From positions 1 through 9,910 of the forward strand of contig DVOR01000245.1 in NCBI GenBank assembly GCA_018713405.1: a stretch of 9,910 nt of DNA, in the 5' to 3' direction. The stretch comes from Candidatus Spyradenecus faecavium (GTDB taxonomy: Bacteria; Verrucomicrobiota; Kiritimatiellia; RFP12; DVOR01). Position 1 is the first letter of the stretch; each line of letters opens with the position of its first letter. Of this stretch, positions 1 through 6,329 are shown in pieces. Made by a program: the position numbers and the translations under genes. The notes under the pieces are model-generated. The model searched no databases. It had not been told where the DNA came from and was given only the letters and a program-made list of their open reading frames with translations.

Positions 1-2
1 AC

Positions 3-131
3 CGCGCCGCCCTCCTCTTCCAAGACCTCCTCGACGCCGGCCACGACCCCACCCTCCTCCTCCTCGACTACGACCCCGCCGCCCCCCACGCCAAAATCCG
101 CGCCCTCCGCCTCATCCACCCGGACCTCTGA
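3..131 (+). CDS. 3' end of an unrecognised gene (partial)
   Basis: Only the last 42 codons are in the window, reading from base 3 to a TGA at 129-131; the gene begins left of the window. The frame looks real because nearly every codon ends in C or G, as in the other high-GC genes here. The translation is also protein-like (RAALLFQDLLDAGHDP near the start, ending ALRLIHPDL). The residues alternate leucine-rich helical stretches with charged turns. I do not recognise a family and assign no function. It converges on the glycosyltransferase gene, with a shared terminator between them. Confidence 0.6.
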   Translation, partial: RAALLFQDLLDAGHDPTLLLLDYDPAAPHAKIRALRLIHPDL

Positions 132-228
132 TATAAGGCGATTGGCAAGCGGCCCGCAGACAGAATCTGGCTGGACTCTTGTGACCACCCCATTCAGTGC
201 GCTCTCCGGTGCCCTCCTTCCAAAACAA

Positions 229-256
229 AAAGCCCCGACCTCCCGGCCGGGGCTTT
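229..256 (-). terminator. Rho-independent terminator of the GT8 gene, probably bidirectional
   Basis: AAAGCCCCG (229-237) pairs perfectly with CGGGGCTTT (248-256). CC/GG continues the stem after one mismatch, leaving a 4-base loop. Read on the minus strand, the stem is followed by a T-rich tail (TTTTTGTTTT), the classic intrinsic terminator form, and it lies 22 bases past the glycosyltransferase stop. Read on the plus strand the tail is weaker (CTTTGTGT), but it could also serve the gene ending at 131. Confidence 0.85.
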
Positions 257-278
257 GTGTCAACGTGCACACGAACCT

Positions 279-1298
279 TCACCTCTTCTTCCAAAACCCC
301 TTTGACAGCAGCTTGCGCCGTACCGCCCTAGGCAGGAAGAGCCCTTGGAACTCCGCCATGCGCGGCCAGCGTTTGCCAAAGGGCGTGTGCGCCAGCACGG
401 TAATGATGAGGCGCAGGAAATGGTTATAGGCGCGGCCAAAGAGCCACTTCCATTGCGGGATGTGGCAAGATTCCGTCACGTTCATTCCGAGCACAACGCG
501 AACAAACTTCACCCACACCGCCGTCACATCGCGGAAGCCATCGCGTGTGCGGAAGCGCATCCGCGTGGGCAGATCCACGACATAATGGATCAACGCGGGA
601 AAGTCTGCCTCGTAGAGACGCTCACTGAGTACGCCCCAGGGTTTGGAGAAAAGCCCGATGTATCCCTCGCAAAAGAGGTTGAGTGCATCTTGGTCAGGAA
701 AGGGCGTGTCTGGGTGCTCCGTCAAAAAGTCCATGCACCAGCGAATGCCATCGTGAGCGCGAAACCAATCAAGATTGATTAGAATGAAGCCGGCGCAGAA
801 ATAATGGGAAAGGTCCTTCTGGAACCCTTTCTCGGCGAACCAGGCACGGCTCTGGGGTGAACATCTGTCTTCAGGCCCCACGATGGCAAGATTGTCCGCG
901 CAGAAAGCTAAAGCCCTGAAGGGGTCGTCAGTAAAGAGCGTGTCACCGTCCACGTAAAGGCACCACGGGACATCCAAGAGGAGTTCCGGCAAGAAGAGAC
1001 GCGCGTAGGTACCGAGGCTTCCATGCCACGATTTGAATCCCGCGAAGCGGTCCATGTCGATCACATGGCGCCGAAGGGTGACACGGGAATCGCCTTTGTG
1101 CACGAGGGTGCAGAAACGTTCCCAATCGGCATCGTCCAAGCCGCAATCAAGCAGGTGGATGAAGAGACGCTCAGGAGCGCTGGCCAAGCGGGCTGCGCTG
1201 GCCGCGGAAACGGCGGAGATAAAGAGATAACCTTTATCCGTCGCGTAGACCAGATGCAGGTTGTCTACATGGGGGGGGGTAGAAATCTTCATGGCCAT
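279..1298 (-). CDS. Glycosyltransferase family 8 (LPS/capsule type)
   Basis: The 339-residue product is a retaining GT-A glycosyltransferase of family 8, related to LPS galactosyl- and glucosyltransferases of the RfaI/RfaJ type. It would add a sugar from a nucleotide sugar to surface glycan at the inner face of the membrane. Visible motifs are the opening strand NLHLVYATDKGY (about 13-24), the metal-binding DxD as YVDGD (115-119), FCAGFILINLDWFR (167-180), PDQDALN (201-207) and the C-terminal IHY (237-239). The C-terminal 60-70 residues are basic with hydrophobic patches, suggesting membrane association. Two in-frame ATGs compete, at 1298 and 1292. A -10 box abuts the first, so the second may be the true start of a leaderless message. 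A run of nine C lies just after the start. GC is lower than in neighbouring genes. The exact sugar and acceptor cannot be told. Confidence 0.9.
   Translation of the reverse strand: MAMKISTPPHVDNLHLVYATDKGYLFISAVSAASAARLASAPERLFIHLLDCGLDDADWERFCTLVHKGDSRVTLRRHVIDMDRFAGFKSWHGSLGTYARLFLPELLLDVPWCLYVDGDTLFTDDPFRALAFCADNLAIVGPEDRCSPQSRAWFAEKGFQKDLSHYFCAGFILINLDWFRAHDGIRWCMDFLTEHPDTPFPDQDALNLFCEGYIGLFSKPWGVLSERLYEADFPALIHYVVDLPTRMRFRTRDGFRDVTAVWVKFVRVVLGMNVTESCHIPQWKWLFGRAYNHFLRLIITVLAHTPFGKRWPRMAEFQGLFLPRAVRRKLLSKGFWKKR
1271..1279 (-). repeat. Homopolymeric C9 tract inside the GT8 start region
   Basis: The plus strand has nine consecutive G; the coding strand therefore has C9, coding part of Thr-Pro-Pro-His at residues 7-10. 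Loss of one C brings an in-frame TAG immediately after the tract. Gain of one C gives a TAA about 12 codons later. Every known GT8 motif lies downstream, so slippage in either direction would switch the protein off. Confidence 0.9.
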
Positions 1299-1307
1299 AG
1301 TATAGCA
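1299..1307 (-). promoter_or_regulatory. Extended -10 promoter element of the GT8 gene
   Basis: The minus strand reads TGCTATACT, an extended -10 (TGn plus a hexamer matching TATAAT at 5 of 6). It directly abuts the first ATG (1298). The second ATG (1292) begins exactly 7 bases downstream of the hexamer, where transcription normally starts, so the message may begin at that A. No good -35 is seen (TTCCTT with an 18-base gap at best), as expected for extended -10 promoters. Confidence 0.5.
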
Positions 1308-1432
1308 CTTCTTGCTTATCGCAAGGAAGGCGCTAGTGTCTGGGCGGTGGGAATGGAGCCCTCGTCCACTTTTGCATCCTTGGCCATCTCTGCCCAGCCC
1401 TCTTGGTGCGGAACCGAACAGCCAATTTGCGG

Positions 1433-1456
1433 AATCGGCCCCGAGAGGGGCGGATT
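1433..1456. other. Intergenic hairpin between uvrA and the GT8 gene
   Basis: AATC-g-GCCCC (1433-1442) pairs with GGGGC-g-GATT (1447-1456) around a GAGA loop, giving 9 base pairs with one G-G mismatch. There is no T run on either side, so it is not a canonical intrinsic terminator. It could still halt or stabilise the uvrA transcript. The rest of 1308-1432 shows nothing I can name. Confidence 0.45.
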
Positions 1457-1480
1457 GTAAATAAGTGCTGATGGATTTCC

Positions 1481-1568
1481 GAAACCCTTAAGGGTTTGGG
1501 GCGAAACCCTTAGGGTTTCGGGGTCAACCCCTTAGGGTTTCGGGTCGAACCCCTTAGGGTTTGGCGGG
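1481..1568. repeat. Tandem array of four palindromic 22-23 bp units
   Basis: Four units start at 1481, 1503, 1526 and 1548. Each contains an AAACCC/AACCCC arm, a central CTTA(A), and a GGGTTT arm, then a 5-8 base GC-rich linker. Unit 1 holds a perfect 16-bp palindrome (1482-1497). Unit 2 has 9-bp arms around a single T (1502-1520). Units 3 and 4 are slightly decayed (one extra C on the left arm). In RNA each could fold as a hairpin, and arms of different units could pair with one another. The array overlaps the last codons of uvrA, whose stop codon lies in unit 3. It resembles a REP-like intergenic palindrome cluster, but I do not recognise a named family. Confidence 0.9.
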
Positions 1569-4429
1569 GGGCTTTTGGAGGCGAGGAGGGGGGCGAGGAA
1601 GCGGCCGGTGTAGGAGGACGGGACTTGGGCGACGTCTTCGGGGGTGCCTTGGGCGACGAGGGTGCCGCCGCGGTCGCCGCCTTCGGGGCCGAGGTCGAGG
1701 ATCCAGTCGGCGGACTTGATGACGTCGAGGTTGTGCTCGATGACGACGACGGTGTTGCCTTGGTCGCGGAGGCGGAGGAGGAGGGAGAGGAGCTTGTGCA
1801 CGTCGGCGAAGTGGAGGCCGGTGGTGGGCTCGTCGAGGATGTAGAGCGTTTTGCCGGTGGCGCGCTTGGAGAGCTCGGCGGCGAGCTTGATGCGCTGGGC
1901 CTCGCCGCCGGAGAGGGTGGTGGCGGATTGGCCGAGCTTGATGTAGCCCAGGCCGACCTCCTCGATGGTGGCGAGCTTGTTGGCGATGGCGGGGATGGGG
2001 CCGAAGAAGGCCAACGCCTCGGAGACGGTCATGTCCAGCACGTCGGCGATGGTCTTGCCCTTGTAGCGCACCTCGAGGGTTTCGCGGTTGTAGCGCGCGC
2101 CGCCGCATTGCTCGCAGGGGACGTAGACGTCGGGCAGGAAGTGCATCTCCAGGCGCTTCATGCCGTCGCCTTGGCAGACTTCGCAGCGGCCGCCCTTGAC
2201 GTTGAAGGAGAAGCGGCCGGGCTTGTACCCGCGCATTTTGGCGGCGGGGGTTTGGGCGAAGAGCTCGCGGATGGCGGTGAAGCAGCCGGTGTAGGTGACG
2301 GGGTTGGAGCGCGGCGTGCGGCCGATGGGCGATTGGTCGATCTCGATCATCTTGTCGAGATTCCGGAGGCCGAGGATGCGGCGGTGGGCGCCGGGCGTTT
2401 CGCGTGCGCCGTGGAAGTGGTGCGCCAGCGCGCGCTTGAGGATGTCGTCCACGAGGGTCGATTTGCCCGAGCCCGAAACGCCGGTGACGCAGACGAAGCA
2501 GCCCAGCGGCAGGCGCACGGTGAGGTCGCGCAGATTGTTCTGCGTGCAGCCCTCCAGCGTCAGCCAGGCCTTGCCGGGGCTGTGGCGTTCCGGCACGGGC
2601 ACGGACTTGCGCCCCGTGAGGTAGTCCGCCGTGAGCGACCCCTTGCACTTGAGCAGGCCCTTGGCGGGGCCTTGGTAGACCACCCGGCCGCCCTGCGAGC
2701 CCGCGCCGGGACCGATGTCGACGATGTAGTCGGCGCGGCGGATCATCTCCTCGTCGTGCTCCACCACGACGACGGTGTTGCCGCGGCGTTGCAGGCGGTG
2801 GAGCATGTCGATCAGGCGCTCGTTGTCGCGCGGGTGGAGGCCGATGGTCGGCTCGTCGAGCACGTAGAGCACGCCCACGAGGCCGGAGCCGATTTGCGAG
2901 GCCAGGCGGATGCGCTGCATCTCGCCGCCGGAGAGGGTCGCGCTCTCGCGGTCCAGCGACAGGTAGTCCAGCCCCACGTCGACGAGGAAGGCGATGCGCT
3001 TGCGGATCTCGCGCAGGATCTCCCCCGCCACGGTGCGCTCGTGCTCGGCCAGGGGCTGCGGCACCAGCGGGCTGGCCCCGCCCTCGGCGAGGGCGTCGAA
3101 GAAGGCGAGGGCGTCGCGCGCGGGCAGGTGCATCACCTCCGGGAGCGTGCGCCCGCCGACGGTCGCCACGCGGCTCTCCGGGCGGAGGCGCGCGCCCGCG
3201 CAGTCGGGGCAACGCTGCGGGGCGAGGAACTGGCTGAGCGTCTCGCGCGTCTCGTCGTTGTCGCACTCGGCGTAGCGGCGGCGCAGGTTGGGGAGGACGC
3301 CCTCGAAGGGCTTGTCGGTGTGGTTGAGGACGCCTTTGATGACGTAGGCGAGCTGGACGGGGCGGTCGCCCGTGCCGTTCATCAGCTCGTCGCGGAACTT
3401 GCGCGGCAGCTTGTCGAAGGGCGTGTCCAGGTCCACCCCGCAGTACTCCGCGAAGGCGGCGAGCAGCCAGTTGTAGTACATCAGCAGGTGGTGGCCGCCG
3501 CGGCGCCAGCCCACGATGGCCTCGCGCAGGGGCTTGGTCTTGTCGGGCACCACCAGGTTCTCGTCGAAGACCATCAGCGCGCCGAGGCCCGAGCAGGTGG
3601 GGCACGCGCCGTAGGGCGAGTTGAAGGAGAAGGAGCGCGGCTTGAGCGCCTCGAAGGAGATGCCGCAGTCGGCGCAGGCGTTCTTCTCGGAGTAGAGGGT
3701 GCTCTCGCCGCCCACCACCTGCGCCTCCAGCAGGCCGTCGGCCGCGCGCAGGGCCTGCTCCACGCTGTCGGTCAGGCGGCTGCGCAGGCCGTCCTTGATG
3801 ACGACGCGGTCGATCACGGCGTCGATGCGGTGGGGGCACTTCTTGTCCAACTCGGGCCACTCGGACTCCACGTCCACCATCTGGCCGTCCACGCGGGCGC
3901 GGACGTAGCCCTGGCGCATCATCAGCTCGCGCACCTCCTCGTGGCGGCCCTTGCGTCCCCGCACGATCGGCGCGAGCAGCACCAGCTTGGTGCCCTCGGG
4001 CAACGCCAGCAGGCGGTCGACGATCTGCTCGGCGCTCTGGGGGTGGACCTCCTTGCCGCACTTCGGGCAATGGGCGTGGGCGATGTTGCCCCACAGCAGG
4101 CGCAGGTAGTCGTGCGTCTCGGTCACGGTGGCGACGATGGAGCGCGGGTTGCTGCCGCTGGCGCGCTGCTCGATGGAGATGGCCGGGGACAGGCCCTCGA
4201 TGCGCTCCACGTCGGGCTTCTGCAGCTGGTCCAGGAACTGGCGCGCGTAGGCCGACAGGCTCTCGACGTAGCGGCGCTGGCCCTCGGCGTAGAGCGTGTC
4301 GAAGGCCAGCGAGCTCTTGCCCGAGCCGGAGAGGCCCGTGATGACGGTCAGCGAATCGCGCGGGATGCGCACGTCGATGTTCTTCAGGTTGTTCTGCCGC
4401 GCCCCGGTGATGACGATCTCGTCTGCCAT
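1532..4429 (-). CDS. uvrA: Excinuclease ABC subunit A (UvrA)
   Basis: This is the damage-recognition ATPase of nucleotide excision repair, which works as a dimer with UvrB in the cytoplasm. The 965-residue protein has both ABC modules. In the first, Walker A is GLSGSGKSS (32-40), the signature LSGGEMQR is near 498 and Walker B LDEPTIGLH near 525. In the second, Walker A is GVSGSGKST (about 650), the signature LSGGEAQR is near 838 and Walker B LDEPTTGLH near 864. Zinc-binding pairs are visible at CADC/CPTC (about 250 and 276) and CEVC/CEQC (about 748 and 772). The start MADEIVITG matches the family and follows a purine-rich stretch (AGGAAAGGAAAGAGG). Upstream codons in the same frame lie under epmA and are not coding. 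The tail after TGRFLAPLL is unusual: its final residues NPKGFDPKP and the stop are encoded by the palindromic repeat array. Likely co-transcribed with epmA. Confidence 0.97.
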   Translation of the reverse strand: MADEIVITGARQNNLKNIDVRIPRDSLTVITGLSGSGKSSLAFDTLYAEGQRRYVESLSAYARQFLDQLQKPDVERIEGLSPAISIEQRASGSNPRSIVATVTETHDYLRLLWGNIAHAHCPKCGKEVHPQSAEQIVDRLLALPEGTKLVLLAPIVRGRKGRHEEVRELMMRQGYVRARVDGQMVDVESEWPELDKKCPHRIDAVIDRVVIKDGLRSRLTDSVEQALRAADGLLEAQVVGGESTLYSEKNACADCGISFEALKPRSFSFNSPYGACPTCSGLGALMVFDENLVVPDKTKPLREAIVGWRRGGHHLLMYYNWLLAAFAEYCGVDLDTPFDKLPRKFRDELMNGTGDRPVQLAYVIKGVLNHTDKPFEGVLPNLRRRYAECDNDETRETLSQFLAPQRCPDCAGARLRPESRVATVGGRTLPEVMHLPARDALAFFDALAEGGASPLVPQPLAEHERTVAGEILREIRKRIAFLVDVGLDYLSLDRESATLSGGEMQRIRLASQIGSGLVGVLYVLDEPTIGLHPRDNERLIDMLHRLQRRGNTVVVVEHDEEMIRRADYIVDIGPGAGSQGGRVVYQGPAKGLLKCKGSLTADYLTGRKSVPVPERHSPGKAWLTLEGCTQNNLRDLTVRLPLGCFVCVTGVSGSGKSTLVDDILKRALAHHFHGARETPGAHRRILGLRNLDKMIEIDQSPIGRTPRSNPVTYTGCFTAIRELFAQTPAAKMRGYKPGRFSFNVKGGRCEVCQGDGMKRLEMHFLPDVYVPCEQCGGARYNRETLEVRYKGKTIADVLDMTVSEALAFFGPIPAIANKLATIEEVGLGYIKLGQSATTLSGGEAQRIKLAAELSKRATGKTLYILDEPTTGLHFADVHKLLSLLLRLRDQGNTVVVIEHNLDVIKSADWILDLGPEGGDRGGTLVAQGTPEDVAQVPSSYTGRFLAPLLASKSPPPNPKGFDPKP

Positions 4430-4464
4430 GGCCCTCTTTCCTTTCCTCTCTCCCCAAACGATTC

Positions 4465-5322
4465 TCAGCGGTCGCAGAAGGGCCGCACCTGCGCGATGTC
4501 CGTGGCGCCGGCGGCCACCATCGCCAGGCGGTCCACGCCCAGGGCGATGCCGGCCGTGGGCGGCATGCCCGGCAACGCCGCCAGGAAGGGCTCGTCCAGC
4601 GGATAGGTCGGCAGGCCGCGCGCCCGGCGCATGGCCACCGTCGCCTCGAAGCGCCGCCGCTGCTCGGCCGCGTCGGTGAGTTCGCCGTAGCCGTTGGCGA
4701 TCTCCAGCCCGCCCAGGTAGGCCTCGAAGCGCTCGGCCACGCGTGGGTCGGCGGGGTTCAGCCGCGCCAACGCCGCCGCGGGCGCGGGGTAGTCCGTCAG
4801 GTAGGTCAGGCCCTCGCGCGGGAGGGCCGGCTCGATCTTCAGCGCCATGTCCTCGTCGAAGCGGTCCTCGTCCCACGATTCCAGCGGGTCCCAGCCCGCC
4901 ACCTCGCGGTAGATCTCTGCCACGGGGATGCGGCGCGCGCGGAGGGGGCGCCCCAGGGCGGCCGAGACCAGCGCCTCCACGTCGTCGTAGAGCGCCGCGA
5001 TGCCCGCGTTCGGGCGGTACCACTCCAGCAGGGTGAACTCCGGGTTGTGCCGGCGCCCTCGCTCGTTCGCGCGGAAGCAGGGCCCCATCTGGTAGATTGG
5101 CCCCGCGCCCGCCGCGAGCAGTCGCTTCATGTGCAGCTCGGGCGACGTGCGCAGCCAGCGATCGCCCGAGGGCGGCGGCTCCAGGAAGGCCTCGTTCGCC
5201 GGCGCCGGGATCCGCACCGGCGTCTCCACCTCCAGGAACCCACGCGCCTCGAAAAAGGCCCGGATTGCACGCAACACCCGCGCGCGCGTCTGCAAACACT
5301 CCCAATCAAAGGTCTCGCTCAT
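4465..5322 (-). CDS. epmA: EF-P lysine ligase EpmA (lysyl-tRNA synthetase-like; PoxA/GenX)
   Basis: EpmA is a class II aminoacyl-tRNA synthetase paralogue without an anticodon-binding domain. It attaches (R)-beta-lysine to a conserved lysine of elongation factor P, which helps ribosomes through polyproline. The 285-residue product shows TSPELHMKRLL (59-69), motif 2 FRANERGRRHNPEFTLLEWYR (start near 83), LEIANGYGELTD (206-217) and motif 3 GIALGVDRLAM (258-268). All closely match the E. coli protein (about 325 residues), from which it differs by a shorter middle section. The absence of an N-terminal OB-fold rules out a normal LysS. I chose the ATG at 5322 (MSETFDW, resembling the E. coli start MSETASW). 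A longer reading to 5409 adds a non-family, Gly/Arg-rich stretch across the promoter. There is no Shine-Dalgarno; an extended -10 sits 10 bases upstream. uvrA follows 35 bp downstream. Neither efp nor epmB is in the window. Confidence 0.93.
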   Translation of the reverse strand: MSETFDWECLQTRARVLRAIRAFFEARGFLEVETPVRIPAPANEAFLEPPPSGDRWLRTSPELHMKRLLAAGAGPIYQMGPCFRANERGRRHNPEFTLLEWYRPNAGIAALYDDVEALVSAALGRPLRARRIPVAEIYREVAGWDPLESWDEDRFDEDMALKIEPALPREGLTYLTDYPAPAAALARLNPADPRVAERFEAYLGGLEIANGYGELTDAAEQRRRFEATVAMRRARGLPTYPLDEPFLAALPGMPPTAGIALGVDRLAMVAAGATDIAQVRPFCDR

Positions 5323-5332
5323 AGGGCCGGGA

Positions 5333-5341
5333 ATTATACCA
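5333..5341 (-). promoter_or_regulatory. Extended -10 promoter element of epmA-uvrA
   Basis: The minus strand reads TGGTATAAT: a perfect TATAAT with the TGn extension, standing out in very GC-rich sequence. Only 10 bases (TCCCGGCCCT) lie between it and the epmA ATG. A start site about 7 bases downstream leaves a leader of roughly 4 bases with no ribosome binding site. No -35 match is seen upstream. Confidence 0.65.
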
Positions 5342-5474
5342 CACCCACCGCCCCGGCACCTCCCCGCCCCGCTTGGGCGCACGGCGTGGCGGCGGACCCC
5401 TCCCGGCACTCACGGGATCCTGACGCGGATTCACGGAACGCCAACGAAACGGAAACGGGGGCCTCATGTGGGTT

Positions 5475-5513
5475 CGTTACGATAGCGTTATTTTTTCATG
5501 AACCACCAAAGGA
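5475..5513 (+). promoter_or_regulatory. AT-rich upstream patch and ribosome binding site of phnX
   Basis: In a GC-rich surround, this stretch has two CGTTA copies 11 bp apart (5475-5479 and 5486-5490), a run of six T (5491-5496) and the palindrome TTCATGAA (5495-5502). AAAGGA (5508-5513), 6 bases before the ATG, is a good Shine-Dalgarno and sets the phnX start. The operon promoter and an operator probably lie here or just upstream, but I cannot fix a -35/-10 pair and see no Pho box. Confidence 0.4.
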
Positions 5514-5519
5514 CAGTCA

Positions 5520-6329
5520 ATGAGCGACACGCTTGCACTTGTTGTTTTCGATTGGGCCGGCACCACCACGGACTACGGCTCGCAGGCCCCCGTCCACGTC
5601 TTTGACCGCATGTTCAAGGCGCGCGGGTTGAGCTTCGACCGCGCCGACATCAACGCGCCGATGGGCATGGAGAAGCGCGCCCACATCCGCGCCATGCTCT
5701 CCACCGACAAGGGCTCCGCCCTGTGGCGTCAGGCGCAGGGCCGCGACTGGACCGAGGCGGACGTGGACGCGCTCTATGAGTCCTTCGAGGAGACGCTCCG
5801 CCAGGTCGTCGCCGAGTACAGCCACCCGATCCCCGGCGTGCCGGAGACGGTGGCGGAGCTCCGCAAGATGGGCCTGAAGATCGGCTCGACCACGGGCTAC
5901 ACCGCCGAGATCATGGACCTGGTGGCGCCGGTGGCCGCGCGTGAGGGCTACGCCCCCGACTGCATCGTCACGCCCGACCAGACCGACGGCCTGGGCCGCC
6001 CCACGCCCTTCATGCTCTACGCCTGCATGCAGCGGTTGCGCGTGTGGCCGGCCAACCGCGTGGTGAAGGTGGGCGACACCCTCTCCGACATCCGCGAGGG
6101 CAAGAGCGCGGGCGCCTGGGCCATCGGCATCCTCACCGGCTCCAACCTCGTCGGCCTTGACCAGACCGAGGCCGAGACCCTCCCCGCCGAGCAGGTCGAG
6201 GCCCGCAAGGCCGACGCCCGCCAGGCCTACCTCAAGGCCGGCGCCGACCTGGTGATCGACTCCATCCGCGACCTGCCCGAGGCCATCCGCACGCTCAACG
6301 CCCGCCTGACCGCGGAGGCCGCGCAATGA
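5520..6329 (+). CDS. phnX: Phosphonoacetaldehyde hydrolase (phosphonatase, PhnX)
   Basis: PhnX is a HAD-superfamily hydrolase that splits the C-P bond of phosphonoacetaldehyde to acetaldehyde and inorganic phosphate in the cytoplasm. The 269-residue length is typical of the family. The nucleophile motif VVFDWAGTT places Asp at residue 11. The cap-domain motif MGMEKRAHI carries the Schiff-base lysine (K52) and H56 that separate phosphonatases from other HAD enzymes. GSTTGY (122-127), GRPTP (159-163) and KVGDTLSD (183-190) supply the remaining HAD motifs, including the Mg-binding aspartates. All catalytic residues I can check are present. The start is supported by AAAGGA 6 bases upstream. It is the first gene of the phosphonate operon; its TGA overlaps the next ATG by 4 bases (ATGA), so translation is probably coupled. 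Confidence 0.96.
   Translation: MSDTLALVVFDWAGTTTDYGSQAPVHVFDRMFKARGLSFDRADINAPMGMEKRAHIRAMLSTDKGSALWRQAQGRDWTEADVDALYESFEETLRQVVAEYSHPIPGVPETVAELRKMGLKIGSTTGYTAEIMDLVAPVAAREGYAPDCIVTPDQTDGLGRPTPFMLYACMQRLRVWPANRVVKVGDTLSDIREGKSAGAWAIGILTGSNLVGLDQTEAETLPAEQVEARKADARQAYLKAGADLVIDSIRDLPEAIRTLNARLTAEAAQ

Noticed and set aside
142..429. Plus-strand open frame of 95 codons
   Set aside because: It runs through the terminator and antisense to the end of the glycosyltransferase, has no ribosome site and no protein-like pattern.
1541..1556. tRNA T-arm-like sequence GGGTTCGACCC on the minus strand
   Set aside because: No acceptor stem, D-arm or anticodon arm surrounds it; it is simply the linker between two palindrome units and lies inside uvrA.
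1481..1568. Telomere-like repeats (TTAGGG) or a CRISPR array
   Set aside because: TTAGGG occurs only as part of inverted arms, not as tandem hexamers. The 22-23 bp units have linkers of only 5-8 bases, too short for CRISPR spacers.
1625..4606. A 993-codon open frame on the plus strand opposite uvrA
   Set aside because: It is an antisense shadow caused by high GC and few stops. The translation is low-complexity (Gly, Ala, Val, Glu, His) while the opposite strand is unmistakably UvrA.
4430..5305. Upstream extension of the uvrA frame by 292 codons
   Set aside because: The extra part lies across epmA in another frame and is Arg/Gly/Ala-rich noise; true UvrA begins MADEIV at 4429.
5323..5409. 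Longer EpmA start adding 29 residues
   Set aside because: The added residues match no family and would be read through the TATAAT promoter; MSETFDW at 5322 matches the known start.
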